Notes: generated by a model not told the origin, from the sequence alone. A DNA stretch of 64,000 nucleotides from Lentilactobacillus kisonensis DSM 19906 = JCM 15041 (GCF_001434135.1 NZ_AZEB01000005.1:62001-126000), one strand, 5' to 3'. Numbered from the stretch's first letter, positions 1-9,346 are shown. Program-made: numbers and translations.

Positions 1-732
1 TGAGACTTGCGAGACAACAAACGCGGTATTCACACCATTTGCTTTAACCGAAAGAATATATGTAACCGCCGCAAATGAGAAAATCAGGCCGCCGATAATA
101 TTAGTCCAGCTAGTTTTCTCCTTAAAAACGTTTCCCTGCTTAGTTGCCAAAATGTAAATGACCGCAGCGAGTACCATCCCAATTGACTCAGGTAAAAAGA
201 TTGCTAAGCCGGATTCACTTAATCCCCGGGGAATTGAGTTATAGACCCAGTAGCCAGCCGAAGTTAGAATCAACATAATAATCGTGTTGACCCGCTGCTT
301 ATTTTTTCCCTGTTGTTTACGATCGGTAATTGATGTAAGCCAAATACCGATAATCAGCAATAAGACCCCAAGCGCACCAAACGCTTTTTCAACGACCGTC
401 GACCATTCGCCAAAAATGAAGACCCCAATCAGTGACGTCCCCACTAACTGTAACCCAGTAGAAATCGGCATTGTTTGGGAAACGCCTATTTTTTGATAAC
501 CATGATACTGGCCAACTTGACCAACAATCCAAAAAGCGCCTGCAAACGCTGCCAATAAAAAGCTCTGTAAAGTGATTTGGGGCCGTAAAACAATAAACAC
601 CCCAACACTGGCGATCAAAGTTCCCAACGCCGTTCCTAAAATTTCGTTTGATGGTTTCCCACCTAGCTTCGCAACAACCGGCGGCAAAAGCCCCCAACCA
701 AGCGCTGGCAGTAATAATAACAGTGTATTCAA
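1..732 (-). CDS. GRP-family sugar uptake permease (GlcU/RbsU type), 3' end cut by window edge
   Basis: The gene starts at a TTG (732-730) preceded by GGAGG about 8 nt upstream, and it runs off the left edge, so its C-terminus is missing. The 244 visible residues are very hydrophobic and begin NTLLLLLPALGWGLLPPVVAKLGGKP. They contain the repeated-helix pattern of the glucose/ribose GRP permeases (GWGLLP in helix 1, QVGQYHGYQKIGVSQTMPISTG, and GYWVYNSIPRG at the start of the second half). This family has 10 membrane helices and takes up glucose or ribose by proton symport. The substrate here is not determined. No neighbouring sugar gene lies inside the window. Confidence 0.85.
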   Translation of the reverse strand, partial: MNTLLLLLPALGWGLLPPVVAKLGGKPSNEILGTALGTLIASVGVFIVLRPQITLQSFLLAAFAGAFWIVGQVGQYHGYQKIGVSQTMPISTGLQLVGTSLIGVFIFGEWSTVVEKAFGALGVLLLIIGIWLTSITDRKQQGKNKQRVNTIIMLILTSAGYWVYNSIPRGLSESGLAIFLPESIGMVLAAVIYILATKQGNVFKEKTSWTNIIGGLIFSFAAVTYILSVKANGVNTAFVVSQVS

Positions 733-963
733 ACCTTCAACCTCCATTTATTAAAAATAAAATCACTAAGAACTACGTCATATAATTCCAAAATGTAAAT
801 GTAAACGAATTCTGGAAAACCTTTACAATTTTTTGCCATTTTCTTGAAATTATTTTTCAATACCGAAATAGGGATCAAGACGTTATCGGCACCATGACGA
901 TGCGGGATAAGATCTTGACCCCTATTTAAAATTAATCATTAGCAATCATACAGTCATAAGGTA
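733..963. other. Intergenic region between sugar permease and dehydrogenase
   Basis: This AT-rich stretch carries the upstream region of the leftward sugar permease gene and the 3' flank of the leftward dehydrogenase gene. A short inverted pattern around 872-930 (GATCAAGACGTTATC and GATAAGATCTTGACCCC) could form a hairpin that ends the dehydrogenase transcript. No coding potential is seen. Confidence 0.4.
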
Positions 964-1698
964 CTATGTTCGTTGGTTAATTGGCCGCAGTAAAATTTCA
1001 TTAATCGCCACGTTCTGCGGTTGATCAATTGCATACGCTACTGCATGGGCAACATCAGCTGCGGACAAGCCGGCCGTTTGCTCTTGCACTTTAATTTGTT
1101 CACGCGTTTTTTCATCAGAAATTGTTCGGTACAATTCCGTTTCAACGGCCCCCGGTGAAATCATCGTTGTCCGGATATGATGATCAACCTGTTCTTGTCG
1201 GAGACCATCCATAATGGCTTGAATCGCGTATTTAGTCCCCGCATATACGGCGGTCCCTGGATGAACCACGTGACCAGCAACCGAATCAGTGGTAATGATG
1301 TGCCCGTGCTTTTGAGCAATCATGATCGGCAATACCGCAGCAATCCCATATAAGACGCCCTTAACGTTAACGTCAATCATGCGTTCCCACTCATCAACTT
1401 TTAAATCTGCTAGTGGTGACACTGGCATTAACCCAGCATTATTATACAAAACATCCACTTTACCAAATGTTGATTGTGCAAGATCAACTAAGGACTTAAC
1501 GCTGTCCCGATTGGTGACGTCCGTTTCTTGATAAACCACCTGGTCACCACCAAATTCAGCGGCAATTTCTGCTAAGCGATCTTTTCGCCGAGCACCAATT
1601 ACAACGTGGGCACCAGCCTTCGCCAATACTTCGGTCGTTGCCTTACCAATCCCACTAGAAGCCCCCGTAATTACGACTACTTTATTTTTGATCGTCAA
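964..1698 (-). CDS. Short-chain dehydrogenase/reductase (SDR), NAD(P)-dependent
   Basis: A 244-residue classical SDR. The Rossmann cofactor motif TGASSGIG is at residues 11-18, the NNAG motif follows near residue 86, and the catalytic Tyr-Lys pair is in YAGTK (near residue 152), with the active-site Ser about a dozen residues earlier. Length is normal for the family. GARRKDR after strand 2 suggests NADP(H) preference because basic residues follow the second strand. The start is TTG at 1698 with GGGAGTGA upstream. The gene begins 5 nt after the stop of the DNA glycosylase gene, so the two are likely cotranscribed. The substrate cannot be read from sequence. Related lactobacillar proteins are annotated as oxidoreductases of unknown substrate. 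Confidence 0.9.
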   Translation of the reverse strand: MTIKNKVVVITGASSGIGKATTEVLAKAGAHVVIGARRKDRLAEIAAEFGGDQVVYQETDVTNRDSVKSLVDLAQSTFGKVDVLYNNAGLMPVSPLADLKVDEWERMIDVNVKGVLYGIAAVLPIMIAQKHGHIITTDSVAGHVVHPGTAVYAGTKYAIQAIMDGLRQEQVDHHIRTTMISPGAVETELYRTISDEKTREQIKVQEQTAGLSAADVAHAVAYAIDQPQNVAINEILLRPINQRT

Positions 1699-1703
1699 TC
1701 AGC

Positions 1704-2351
1704 TCACTCCCTTATAATCGTCTCTAATTCAAAATGGTTTAAAAAACTTTGCCCAAACCGCGTCGAATTCTTGAGATAATCCTTGCCAAACTCATCAATC
1801 AAACCATGAAACTCTTGCGCGTCTTGATACGTAAAAGTCGTTGGCAATGCCACCCGACTCTTTAATTGATGATAATTAGTCGTTGGATACCCTAAGTAGT
1901 TAAAAAGCTTACGAGCATATTTATCCGCGATAAATGCTGGCTGATCGAATACATAAACAATTAAGGAGTCAGCGGTTTCTTCACCAATCCCGGGCAAAGC
2001 CAATAGGTCATTTCTCAAGTTAGCCCCTGCCATTGTTTTAAGCTTATCAAAATCACAATTTACTTGATCAAACCATCGAAGAACATTCAGCAAGCTTTTA
2101 CTTTTATTTTTATAAAAACCGCTTGGGCGAATTAACGTTTCTAATTCTGACTGCTTGAGCTGCAGAATATTGTGAACATCCAGATTCGTTTTAGCCCTTA
2201 GATTATTAAGGGCCATATCAACGTTATTCCAATTAGTGTTTTGAACTAAAATCGCCCCAATCACGATCTCCATTTTACTATCGGCAGGCCACCAATGCTG
2301 CGGCCCCATTTCTTTGAACATCTTACGATAGAGTGGCACAGGATTAATCAC
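1704..2351 (-). CDS. HhH-GPD base-excision DNA glycosylase, MagIII-like (no Fe-S cluster)
   Basis: About 215 residues with the helix-hairpin-helix motif LPGIGEETADS and the downstream catalytic Asp in FIADKYARKL. The lysine that makes Nth a bifunctional lyase is replaced (GEET rather than GRKT), and the C-terminus has no Cys residues, so the [4Fe-4S] loop of Nth/MutY is absent. The blocks ILVQNTNW, RPSGFYKNKSKSL and DKYARKLFNYLGY resemble Helicobacter pylori MagIII, a 3-methyladenine glycosylase, so alkylated-base repair is the best guess. Start choice is uncertain: AGGAGG at 2363-2368 sits 11 nt before GTG 2351, while an ATG at 2360 is only 2 nt away from it. The SDR gene follows 5 nt downstream. 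Confidence 0.8.
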   Translation of the reverse strand: MINPVPLYRKMFKEMGPQHWWPADSKMEIVIGAILVQNTNWNNVDMALNNLRAKTNLDVHNILQLKQSELETLIRPSGFYKNKSKSLLNVLRWFDQVNCDFDKLKTMAGANLRNDLLALPGIGEETADSLIVYVFDQPAFIADKYARKLFNYLGYPTTNYHQLKSRVALPTTFTYQDAQEFHGLIDEFGKDYLKNSTRFGQSFLNHFELETIIRE

Positions 2352-2483
2352 GACTATCATCACCTCCTGGCATAAGTTCATTATAATGCAAAAGCTCCAA
2401 CTGGGTGAACAACCCCCATCTCCTTTATTGATTACTTTTATATCCCATTTACGCTGCCACAAGTACCAGTCTCTGCCAGCCAA

Positions 2484-2527
2484 CAAAAGCGCGCTGTTAT
2501 TCCCAAAAATCAGGAATAATAGCGCGC
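2484..2527 (-). terminator. Rho-independent terminator after amino acid permease
   Basis: A 15-bp stem (2489-2503 with 2513-2527, one G-U pair) is followed on the minus strand by TTTTGTT. It lies downstream of the leftward permease gene ending at 2615. Confidence 0.8.
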
Positions 2528-2614
2528 CCCATTTAATTCTGGGATTTCAGCAGCAAGCATCCCAGTGTTACTTCATTCTCTATTAAATTTCGGCATCAAA
2601 CGATCATCATTGCC

Positions 2615-4114
2615 TTAAAGCTTGTCGATTGGTTCCTTTAGCTTCTTTGATTGGTACCACAGAAACGCCCAGGCAACGAGGCCAAAGAAGATTGGGCCGA
2701 TAATCGTCCAGAATGCTGTGACGTAATCGTGAGCAAAAATTGGGGCAACGGCGGTAAAGCCAATCCCAATAATTAATACCAGCATGACAATTGCCACAAT
2801 GATATCGGTTACCCACCGATTGGTAAAGATTTCAAACGGCCGGTTAAGGTCCTTACGCCGTTTAAAGAATGGGAAAGCGCCAATTAGAAAGAGGTACGGA
2901 AACGACGTTGAAATGTTTCCCATATTCGTTAAAATCATATAAAACTTCTTAGCACTGGAGCCACCAAAGGTCACGAAGAAGATCAAGACAGCCACAACGG
3001 CCGCCTGCGTCCACATGGCAAACGCTGGCATCCCCTTATCGTTTAATTTTGTCATTCTCGCAGGCCAAAAGTCAGGGTTTGAGCCCATAATAAATGACTT
3101 CAATGGTGAATAGATCAAAATAAAGAACGACCCCATATACGCCATGAACATGCTCAACCCAGCAAACCGGGCAAATGACGTTCCAAGAATCAAACAAGCT
3201 GCGTGGGACAGATGCAAGCTCTGGCCCAGTACAACCCCTAAATTATTCATCAAAACATAGGTAATATTCCCTAAGTTAACTTGACCGCGACCAATCACTG
3301 AATGCCAGTTGGCACTAATCCCCCAGAGGAAAATTGAGAGCGAATAAGCCACCATGATTACCATTGTTGAGATAACCAGCCCCTTTGGAAAATCCCGTTC
3401 AGGATTATCCATACTGTCGGTCACCCCGCCCATCGTTTCAGTACCGGCATAGGCAAATACCGCATAGATTACAAACGATAGCAAGGCAAGTGACGACTGA
3501 AAGTCTGGATTAGGTGATTGGACAAAACTATGTAAGCCATTGATCGGTTCTGCCAACTGGCCACCATTCATAATCAAGATTACCAAACTGGCAATCGCAA
3601 AAATAACCGTTAACAGTGACACAAAGATCCCACCTAATGATGTAATCTTTGAAATGGAATCAACACCTCGAACGGCAAATGACGTGACCACGAGGATCCA
3701 AAAGATCGCCATAATCCCGATCACCTGATTGGAGTTAAGTCCTAAAAACGCCCAGCTCTGAGTTTGATCATGACCAAAGATCGTGGTTGAAAACGGAATC
3801 CAAACCTTGGAGGCAGTCGACATCAGCCAAATGATCCAAGAAGACAGCCAGATAAACGTGCCAATAAAGGCCCAACGATCACCGATTGAACCAGCCAACC
3901 AGGAATAAATCCCGCCATGCGCATCTTTAAACGTTGACCCATACTCAGCGAACATTAACGTGCTTGGCAGCAAGAATAACAGCGCCGCAAACACGTACCA
4001 AATAATACTTGCATACCCCATTTGATCAAACGCCACCGTCGTATTGGCAAAGCCGTAGATCGTTGACATAATCATCAAAATAAGGCTGATCAGTGTAATC
4101 TTTTTCTTATTCAT
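2615..4114 (-). CDS. APC-superfamily amino acid permease, YjeM-like
   Basis: A 499-residue integral membrane protein with about 12 hydrophobic segments. It begins MNKKKITLISLILMIMSTIYGF, followed by the consensus GGIYSWLAGSIGDRWAF of the YjeM/GadC branch of APC transporters. These import amino acids or exchange them for decarboxylation products; the substrate is not evident. The start was set at the ATG at 4114 because GGGGAACG lies upstream and the hydrophobic N-terminus begins there; an in-frame ATG further upstream (4150) lacks such a site. The gene stands alone on its strand, with a strong terminator about 90 nt downstream and a roughly 420-bp AT-rich gap upstream. Confidence 0.85.
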   Translation of the reverse strand: MNKKKITLISLILMIMSTIYGFANTTVAFDQMGYASIIWYVFAALLFLLPSTLMFAEYGSTFKDAHGGIYSWLAGSIGDRWAFIGTFIWLSSWIIWLMSTASKVWIPFSTTIFGHDQTQSWAFLGLNSNQVIGIMAIFWILVVTSFAVRGVDSISKITSLGGIFVSLLTVIFAIASLVILIMNGGQLAEPINGLHSFVQSPNPDFQSSLALLSFVIYAVFAYAGTETMGGVTDSMDNPERDFPKGLVISTMVIMVAYSLSIFLWGISANWHSVIGRGQVNLGNITYVLMNNLGVVLGQSLHLSHAACLILGTSFARFAGLSMFMAYMGSFFILIYSPLKSFIMGSNPDFWPARMTKLNDKGMPAFAMWTQAAVVAVLIFFVTFGGSSAKKFYMILTNMGNISTSFPYLFLIGAFPFFKRRKDLNRPFEIFTNRWVTDIIVAIVMLVLIIGIGFTAVAPIFAHDYVTAFWTIIGPIFFGLVAWAFLWYQSKKLKEPIDKL

Positions 4115-4535
4115 TATAATTTCGTTCCCCAAAAATTTATTTGTTAACAATTGCTTTCTGATCTCAAAAACACACTTAACTTTATCATTTGGTCATTAAA
4201 TTTATAACAATGAAATCAAAAAATTAGCCGTGAATTATTAAAAAACACTCGCCATCTTCTCAGTAAATAAGCGAAAAAATCATGACTTCAGCTTTTAGGC
4301 TTAATCAAAAACAGTGGTGATTCCTTTACAACAACCCGTTTTCTTTAGCCAATTTGTGACCGAACTTTTAAGCCGATCATTATTCCAACATTACAAAATA
4401 ATAATTATCAATGATAAAAAAGTGGCGAAAATTTAATCTAACACGCTTCTAGTTCTAAAAAGCGCTCCAACCATCGCCGTCATCGGCTACGATTGAAACG
4501 CCTACTATTTTGATACATTACTGAACCACTCCAAG
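4115..4535. other. AT-rich intergenic gap without recognisable gene
   Basis: This gap between the permease start and the MFS gene's stop is AT-rich and shows no credible open frame with a ribosome binding site. It must hold the permease promoter. A weak imperfect stem near 4460-4503 could be the MFS terminator, but it has no clear T-run. Confidence 0.4.
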
Positions 4536-5735
4536 TTACTTAGCAGAAACGTGTTCACTCACTGCGGCTTTTTTTGCCATCATTCGATCTTGAAAGTAGA
4601 ACACAATCGCAATGCCAATGAGAACGACACTAAACACTGGGAACGGTGCGCCCAATCCAGTAGTTCCTGATACGGCTTGGGCAACTTTCATGCCAAACGG
4701 TGATAAGAAGTTTCCAAGATTGCAGCCAATAAGAATTAATGAAGTTGCAAACGCCATACTTTTCTTTGAAACATATAAGCTAAGTGAGTTGTAAATGAAG
4801 GGGAAGATTAAACTGCCAGGAATGCCACTAATGACGTACCCGAACAGCAACATCGTGAAGTTATCACCCGAGAAGCCAACAAGTAGGTTTGCAATGATTA
4901 ACAAGCCAATCCCAATGTAGAGACAACCTTTACCCGTCCATTTGTTCAGGAGGCCAAAGAAGCTGCCAGTGACGATCCCAATAATCGGCATTGCGGCCAA
5001 GATATTCGAGGCATTATAGTTTTCGCCCTTAATTGCAACGGCCATCGATGAGAACCGAACACTCAGCGCCGTAAACATCATAACCAGGAGCAAAGCAAAG
5101 ATTGCCATAATCCAAACAGTTGGTGATAAATTGAATTGAGACTCCGTCTCTGCGCTTTCGCCAGTCTTTGGTTCCGTATTAACTTCTGGGGCAAAAATCC
5201 AAAAGAGAACTAAAATTGGAAAGGCAATTAAATAAATGGCAAATGACATGTGCCAGTTCATTGCTAACAGAACGCCAGCAATAATCGTCAAAGTAGCGTT
5301 ACCAACGTTTTCAACTGATCCCCTAAATCCCTGAAGGGTCGCCTTTGTGTTTGGTTCGCTATCGAATAACACGTTAATAATCGAAACGGCCAGTGAATTA
5401 ATTAACCCAAAACCGGCGCCTAATAGGAACCGGCTGGCCAAAATCACCGAATAATCTTGTAGCAGCATTGGTGCCCCGCCGGCAACACCGACAAGCAACA
5501 GGCCAAGCGCAATTGTCTTTTTAATCCCAATATGATCAGCTAACACAGCGGATAACAGCACGAAAATAACCACTGATAATGCCGGAGCCGTCGAGAGCAG
5601 CTCCATTTCCGTATTGGAAATTTTTAACCCAGATTCAATTAACGGCAGCGCCCCGTTAATCGAACCAGCACTTGTTAAAACTAACGAAACAGATAGAACC
5701 GCTAGTTTGCTCATAAAGCTATTTTTATTTCTCAT
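4536..5735 (-). CDS. MFS permease, probable galactoside importer
   Basis: A 399-residue major facilitator with about 12 membrane segments. An MFS helix 2-3 loop motif is visible as DHIGIKKT, and a soluble central loop (EPKTGESAETESQ) separates the two halves. The start is the ATG at 5735, 7-8 nt after AAGGGGAG; a longer in-frame start would run through the operator sites. It is divergent from the alpha-galactosidase and shares a 330-bp control region carrying repeated GTTTACTGTTTAC-like sites. The context suggests it imports the alpha-galactoside cleaved by that enzyme. No sequence feature proves the substrate. Confidence 0.8.
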   Translation of the reverse strand: MRNKNSFMSKLAVLSVSLVLTSAGSINGALPLIESGLKISNTEMELLSTAPALSVVIFVLLSAVLADHIGIKKTIALGLLLVGVAGGAPMLLQDYSVILASRFLLGAGFGLINSLAVSIINVLFDSEPNTKATLQGFRGSVENVGNATLTIIAGVLLAMNWHMSFAIYLIAFPILVLFWIFAPEVNTEPKTGESAETESQFNLSPTVWIMAIFALLLVMMFTALSVRFSSMAVAIKGENYNASNILAAMPIIGIVTGSFFGLLNKWTGKGCLYIGIGLLIIANLLVGFSGDNFTMLLFGYVISGIPGSLIFPFIYNSLSLYVSKKSMAFATSLILIGCNLGNFLSPFGMKVAQAVSGTTGLGAPFPVFSVVLIGIAIVFYFQDRMMAKKAAVSEHVSAK

Positions 5736-5802
5736 TGCTTGTCTCCCCTTTTGATGTGAATCCCGGTTTGTGAAACTGTTTACAGTAACCGTTTTCATTT
5801 TT

Positions 5803-5844
5803 GTTTACTGTTTACTTATACGCCATTTAAACAGTAAAAGTCAA
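5803..5844 (-). promoter_or_regulatory. Promoter of MFS permease with overlapping operator sites
   Basis: On the minus strand a -35 TTGACT (5844-5839) is followed after 18 nt by a -10 TATAAG (5820-5815). The operator-like sequence GTTTACTGTTTAC (plus-strand reading) lies just downstream of the -10 at 5803-5815, and a related TTTACTGTTTAA lies in the spacer. A further ACTGTTTACAGT occurs at 5775-5786. The positions suit steric repression by the LacI-family protein encoded nearby. Confidence 0.6.
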
Positions 5845-5982
5845 GAATAACTTTCCCTGGGATTCTCTCAATACTGACGTTGGTTGCCTTAAATCCAAGC
5901 GATTTCAGGTGTTGATCTTTTTATTTTAAAGACAAGTCCCTCATGCTCATTTAAACAGATTGAAGATGTTTGAGTTCCCCGG

Positions 5983-6037
5983 TTGACACAAGTCCTAAAA
6001 GCGCTTACAATTATTTTTATAAACGTTTACTGTTTAC
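5983..6037 (+). promoter_or_regulatory. Promoter, cre site and operator of alpha-galactosidase
   Basis: A -35 TTGACA (5983-5988), 17-nt spacer and -10 TACAAT (6006-6011) form a near-consensus promoter. TAAAAGCGCTTACAA (5996-6010) overlaps the spacer and -10 and matches the CcpA cre consensus with one mismatch, so carbon catabolite repression is likely. GTTTACTGTTTAC (6025-6037), identical to the site at 5803-5815 in front of the divergent permease, follows the expected transcription start. It is probably the operator of the LacI-family regulator. Confidence 0.65.
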
Positions 6038-6065
6038 TATAACTTTTGGTGGAGGAATTTTAACT

Positions 6066-8279
6066 ATGCCAGCACAAATCAAGGTATCAAAAGTCAATCA
6101 CAACCTGATTTTTCATTTGACTAACTCAAACATCAGCTACATCCTAGGCGTCGAAGAACACGACGTTCTCACCCATTATTACTTTGGCAAACGGGTTAAC
6201 GATTACTCGGGTGTTTTGAGCTATCCCCGATTGGACCGCTCATTTTCACCTAATTTCGCTGATGCGACTGACCGGAACTACTCAATTGACACGCTTCCCC
6301 AAGAATATCCGAGCTTTGGCGCCGGTGATTTTCGGGAGCCAGCCGTTGTCGTTGATCAGGCAAACGGATCATCAATCACGCAATTTGCTTATCAGGATTA
6401 TCAAATAACTGATGGCAAACAAACCTTAGCTGGATTGCCAAGTACTTTCGCTGACTCAGCGGATGCTAAGACGCTGTCAATTAGGCTCTATGATCACGTT
6501 GCTAAGATTACTGTCAAGCTCAATTACACAATTTTTGCGGATTCAACCATTATTACCCGCAGCACCAAAATCGAAAATAACGGCGAGCAACCTGTTGATA
6601 TCCGCCGGGCTACCAGCATGAACTTGGACATTCCGCGAAATAACTACCAGTTGCTTCAATTACCTGGCCGCTATGCAGAAGAACGCCAACTATTCATTGA
6701 GGATATTAATCCTGGCATCAAGGTGCTTGATTCAAAACGCAGTGCATCCAGTCACATGCAAAGCCCCTTCTTTGCCCTGGTAACGCCTGGTATTAACGAG
6801 CAAAGTGGCACCGCGTACGGGTTTAGCTTAATTTACAGTGGTAGCCATAAGAGTATGATTCAAAAGGACCCTTACGAACAGCTGCGCATCCAAATGGGTA
6901 TTAACGACTTCAATTTCAATTGGCAGCTAGCCAAAAAGCAGTCATTCCAGACACCAGAAGTTATGATGAACTACAGCGATCATGGTTTAAACGCCCTTTC
7001 TCAAAGTTTCCATCAACTGATTCAGCACCACTTAATTCGGTCAAAATTTGTAGATAAGCCACGCCCGATTTTGATTAACAACTGGGAAGCCACCTATTTT
7101 GATTTTGACGAAGAAAAAATTCAGCGAATCATCAAGAAATCCGCTGAATTAGGGGTTGAACTATTCGTATTAGATGACGGCTGGTTCGGCCACCGCAACG
7201 ACGATAAATCATCATTGGGTGATTGGTACGTTAACAAGCAAAAATTACCAAACGGCTTATCAAGCTTAGCCAACCTTACCCATAAGCTCAACATGAAGTT
7301 TGGCCTATGGTTTGAACCCGAAATGATTTCGGCTGACTCTGACCTTTACCGCGAGCACCCTGACTGGGCAATTCAGACACCCAATCGGCCAATGTCGCTG
7401 GGCCGTGATCAATATGTCCTGGACTTTGGCCGCAAAGAAATTCGCGATAATATTTTTAAACAAATGTGTGCCATTTTAGATCATGCCGATATCGATTATA
7501 TTAAGTGGGACATGAACCGCAACATCACTGAGCTTTATAATCGCAACCTTCCCGCTGCTCAACAAGGAGAAGCGGCCCATCGCTACATTCTTGGGGTCTA
7601 TGACTTTATGGATAAGCTCACAACCAGGTACCCCAACATTTTATTTGAAGGCTGTTCTGGTGGCGGTGGCCGCTTTGATGCCGGGATGCTTTACTACACG
7701 CCACAAATTTGGACGTCTGATAATACTGATGCGGCAGAACGGGTCCGGATTCAATATGGGACCAGCTTGGTCTTTCCACCGGTCGCAATGGGTGCCCACG
7801 TCTCAAAGGTAACCAATCCCAACACTGGTAGAACCATCGACATCAACTTTCGATCCATGGTAGCCAGTTCCGCCAACATGGGCTACGAACTCGATCCATT
7901 CACACTAACCGATGAACAGATCAAAGTCGTTGAGACAGAAAATCAGTGGTATAAGGATAATCGTGATCTCATTCAGTTTGGGCAGCTTTATCGCCTTATC
8001 AGTCCATTCAAAAATAACCAGGCAGCCTGGATGTTCGTCAACGATAATCAATCAGAAGCCATTGTGATGTTCTTTAACCTGATGAACCAACCTTCATACC
8101 CGTTAACCGTTTTAAAGCTCCAGGGCCTCGACCCAGATACTAAATACCAAATCAATGGTCACCAAATTGCCTATGGCAGTGAATTGATGAACCTTGGCTT
8201 CTACCCAATGGGCCAGCCAACCCATGACTTTACCAGCGCCCGCTTTGAAATTAAGAAAGTGTCGTCTCACGCTGAATGA
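6066..8279 (+). CDS. melA: Alpha-galactosidase, glycoside hydrolase family 36
   Basis: A 737-residue GH36 enzyme releasing terminal alpha-galactose from melibiose, raffinose and stachyose. No signal peptide is seen, so it acts in the cytoplasm. The catalytic nucleophile is the Asp of IKWDMNR (about residue 482) and the acid/base is the Asp of SDNTDAAER (about residue 552). Other family signatures are WEATYFDF, LDDGWFG, GLWFEPEM and FEGCSGGGGRFD. Full length is normal for bacterial tetrameric GH36 enzymes. The start is the ATG at 6066, 9 nt after GGAGG. Its last 29 bp overlap the 3' end of the convergent regulator gene. Promoter, cre and operator sites lie just upstream. Confidence 0.95.
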   Translation: MPAQIKVSKVNHNLIFHLTNSNISYILGVEEHDVLTHYYFGKRVNDYSGVLSYPRLDRSFSPNFADATDRNYSIDTLPQEYPSFGAGDFREPAVVVDQANGSSITQFAYQDYQITDGKQTLAGLPSTFADSADAKTLSIRLYDHVAKITVKLNYTIFADSTIITRSTKIENNGEQPVDIRRATSMNLDIPRNNYQLLQLPGRYAEERQLFIEDINPGIKVLDSKRSASSHMQSPFFALVTPGINEQSGTAYGFSLIYSGSHKSMIQKDPYEQLRIQMGINDFNFNWQLAKKQSFQTPEVMMNYSDHGLNALSQSFHQLIQHHLIRSKFVDKPRPILINNWEATYFDFDEEKIQRIIKKSAELGVELFVLDDGWFGHRNDDKSSLGDWYVNKQKLPNGLSSLANLTHKLNMKFGLWFEPEMISADSDLYREHPDWAIQTPNRPMSLGRDQYVLDFGRKEIRDNIFKQMCAILDHADIDYIKWDMNRNITELYNRNLPAAQQGEAAHRYILGVYDFMDKLTTRYPNILFEGCSGGGGRFDAGMLYYTPQIWTSDNTDAAERVRIQYGTSLVFPPVAMGAHVSKVTNPNTGRTIDINFRSMVASSANMGYELDPFTLTDEQIKVVETENQWYKDNRDLIQFGQLYRLISPFKNNQAAWMFVNDNQSEAIVMFFNLMNQPSYPLTVLKLQGLDPDTKYQINGHQIAYGSELMNLGFYPMGQPTHDFTSARFEIKKVSSHAE

Positions 8280-9258
8280 GCTTCCCCTGTAACGTCAATT
8301 GGCGAATCGTTGATTTTTCTGATTGCAGCTCATTGACTAAAATCCGAACCGCTTCAGCACCAATTTCCATTGTTGGAATTTGGAAAGTCGTTAAGCTGGG
8401 AACTAAATACTTCGCAAAATCCAAGTCATCAAAACTGATGACCTGGATTTTTTGTGGTACCGAGACGTTTAGCTCATGCAAGCAGCGAAGGATACCCATC
8501 GCAATCGGATCAGAGGCGGCAATAATAGCGTTCATCCCTGGATAAGCCGTCACCAGTCGCTTGGTTGCTTCAAACCCAAATAATGGGGTCCACTCCCCAA
8601 TCTCACAGTGGGCCGTTCTGGATTTTGCCGCCGCCATATCGATCTTAAATAATTTCTCCCGAATGTCGGCATGTTCGTGAATCTGCTTGCCATTAAGCCC
8701 AATACTGCGAAGACGGCCACCAATAAAGCCAATCTCCCGCAAGCCTTGATCCAATAACGCACCTAACGTATCCTCAAACATATCCGCCAGGTTAGGGCTA
8801 ACCCGATTGGCAATTAAGTCACTAATTTGATTGTCCACTAAAACCAGGTGCTCGTTTTGGCTTCGCAATTTTTCAATAACCTGATCCTCAATTGAGCCAA
8901 CTAAAACTAAGCCAGCGTATTTCGGCAAATCGTTCATCACCGGTGCTTCCTGCAGCCGATAAACCGTTTTGACTTTGTAATGCGCTTCTGCGGCCGCTTG
9001 AGAGACTCCCTGCATAATCACCCTGAAGTAAGCATCGTTAACCTCTTCTTGCTCGCTTAAAGTCGTAATCACGCAAAGTGAATGAACCCATTTCCGGCCA
9101 TTTCGCTTGGTTGGTTGATAGTTATATTTTTTGATCATGTCCAAAACGCGCTGCCGGGTTTCAGCCGAAATCGATAGGGTTGGATCTTCACTTAAGACCC
9201 GCGAAACAACTCCGGGAGATACTTGGGCGAGCTTGGCTAATTGACGAATGTTAATCAT
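8251..9258 (-). CDS. LacI/GalR-family transcriptional repressor
   Basis: 335 residues. The N-terminal DNA-binding helix-turn-helix is IRQLAKLAQVSPGVVSRVLS, with a hinge near residues 45-57, then a periplasmic-binding-protein-like effector domain. The segment VNDAYFRVIMQGV and the C-terminal block resemble EbgR/GalR-type galactoside regulators. ATG start with AAGGAG 7-8 nt upstream. It converges on and overlaps the alpha-galactosidase gene by 29 bp. Its own upstream region contains GTTTACTTATA near 9299, matching part of the sites before the MFS gene, so autoregulation is plausible. It probably represses the alpha-galactosidase and MFS genes in the absence of an alpha-galactoside inducer; this is inferred from position. 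Confidence 0.9.
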   Translation of the reverse strand: MINIRQLAKLAQVSPGVVSRVLSEDPTLSISAETRQRVLDMIKKYNYQPTKRNGRKWVHSLCVITTLSEQEEVNDAYFRVIMQGVSQAAAEAHYKVKTVYRLQEAPVMNDLPKYAGLVLVGSIEDQVIEKLRSQNEHLVLVDNQISDLIANRVSPNLADMFEDTLGALLDQGLREIGFIGGRLRSIGLNGKQIHEHADIREKLFKIDMAAAKSRTAHCEIGEWTPLFGFEATKRLVTAYPGMNAIIAASDPIAMGILRCLHELNVSVPQKIQVISFDDLDFAKYLVPSLTTFQIPTMEIGAEAVRILVNELQSEKSTIRQLTLQGKLIQRETTLS

Positions 9259-9346
9259 GATGGAACTCCTTAGTGCTTTATTTTGAACTGAAGATTTGTT
9301 TACTTATAAAGTATATCAGACGAATGCACGATTACTCACTGGAAAC

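Noticed and set aside
389-697. 102-residue frame opposite the sugar permease
   Set aside because: It lies in another frame of the permease gene (TTG start at 732), which has the correct family features and a good ribosome binding site.
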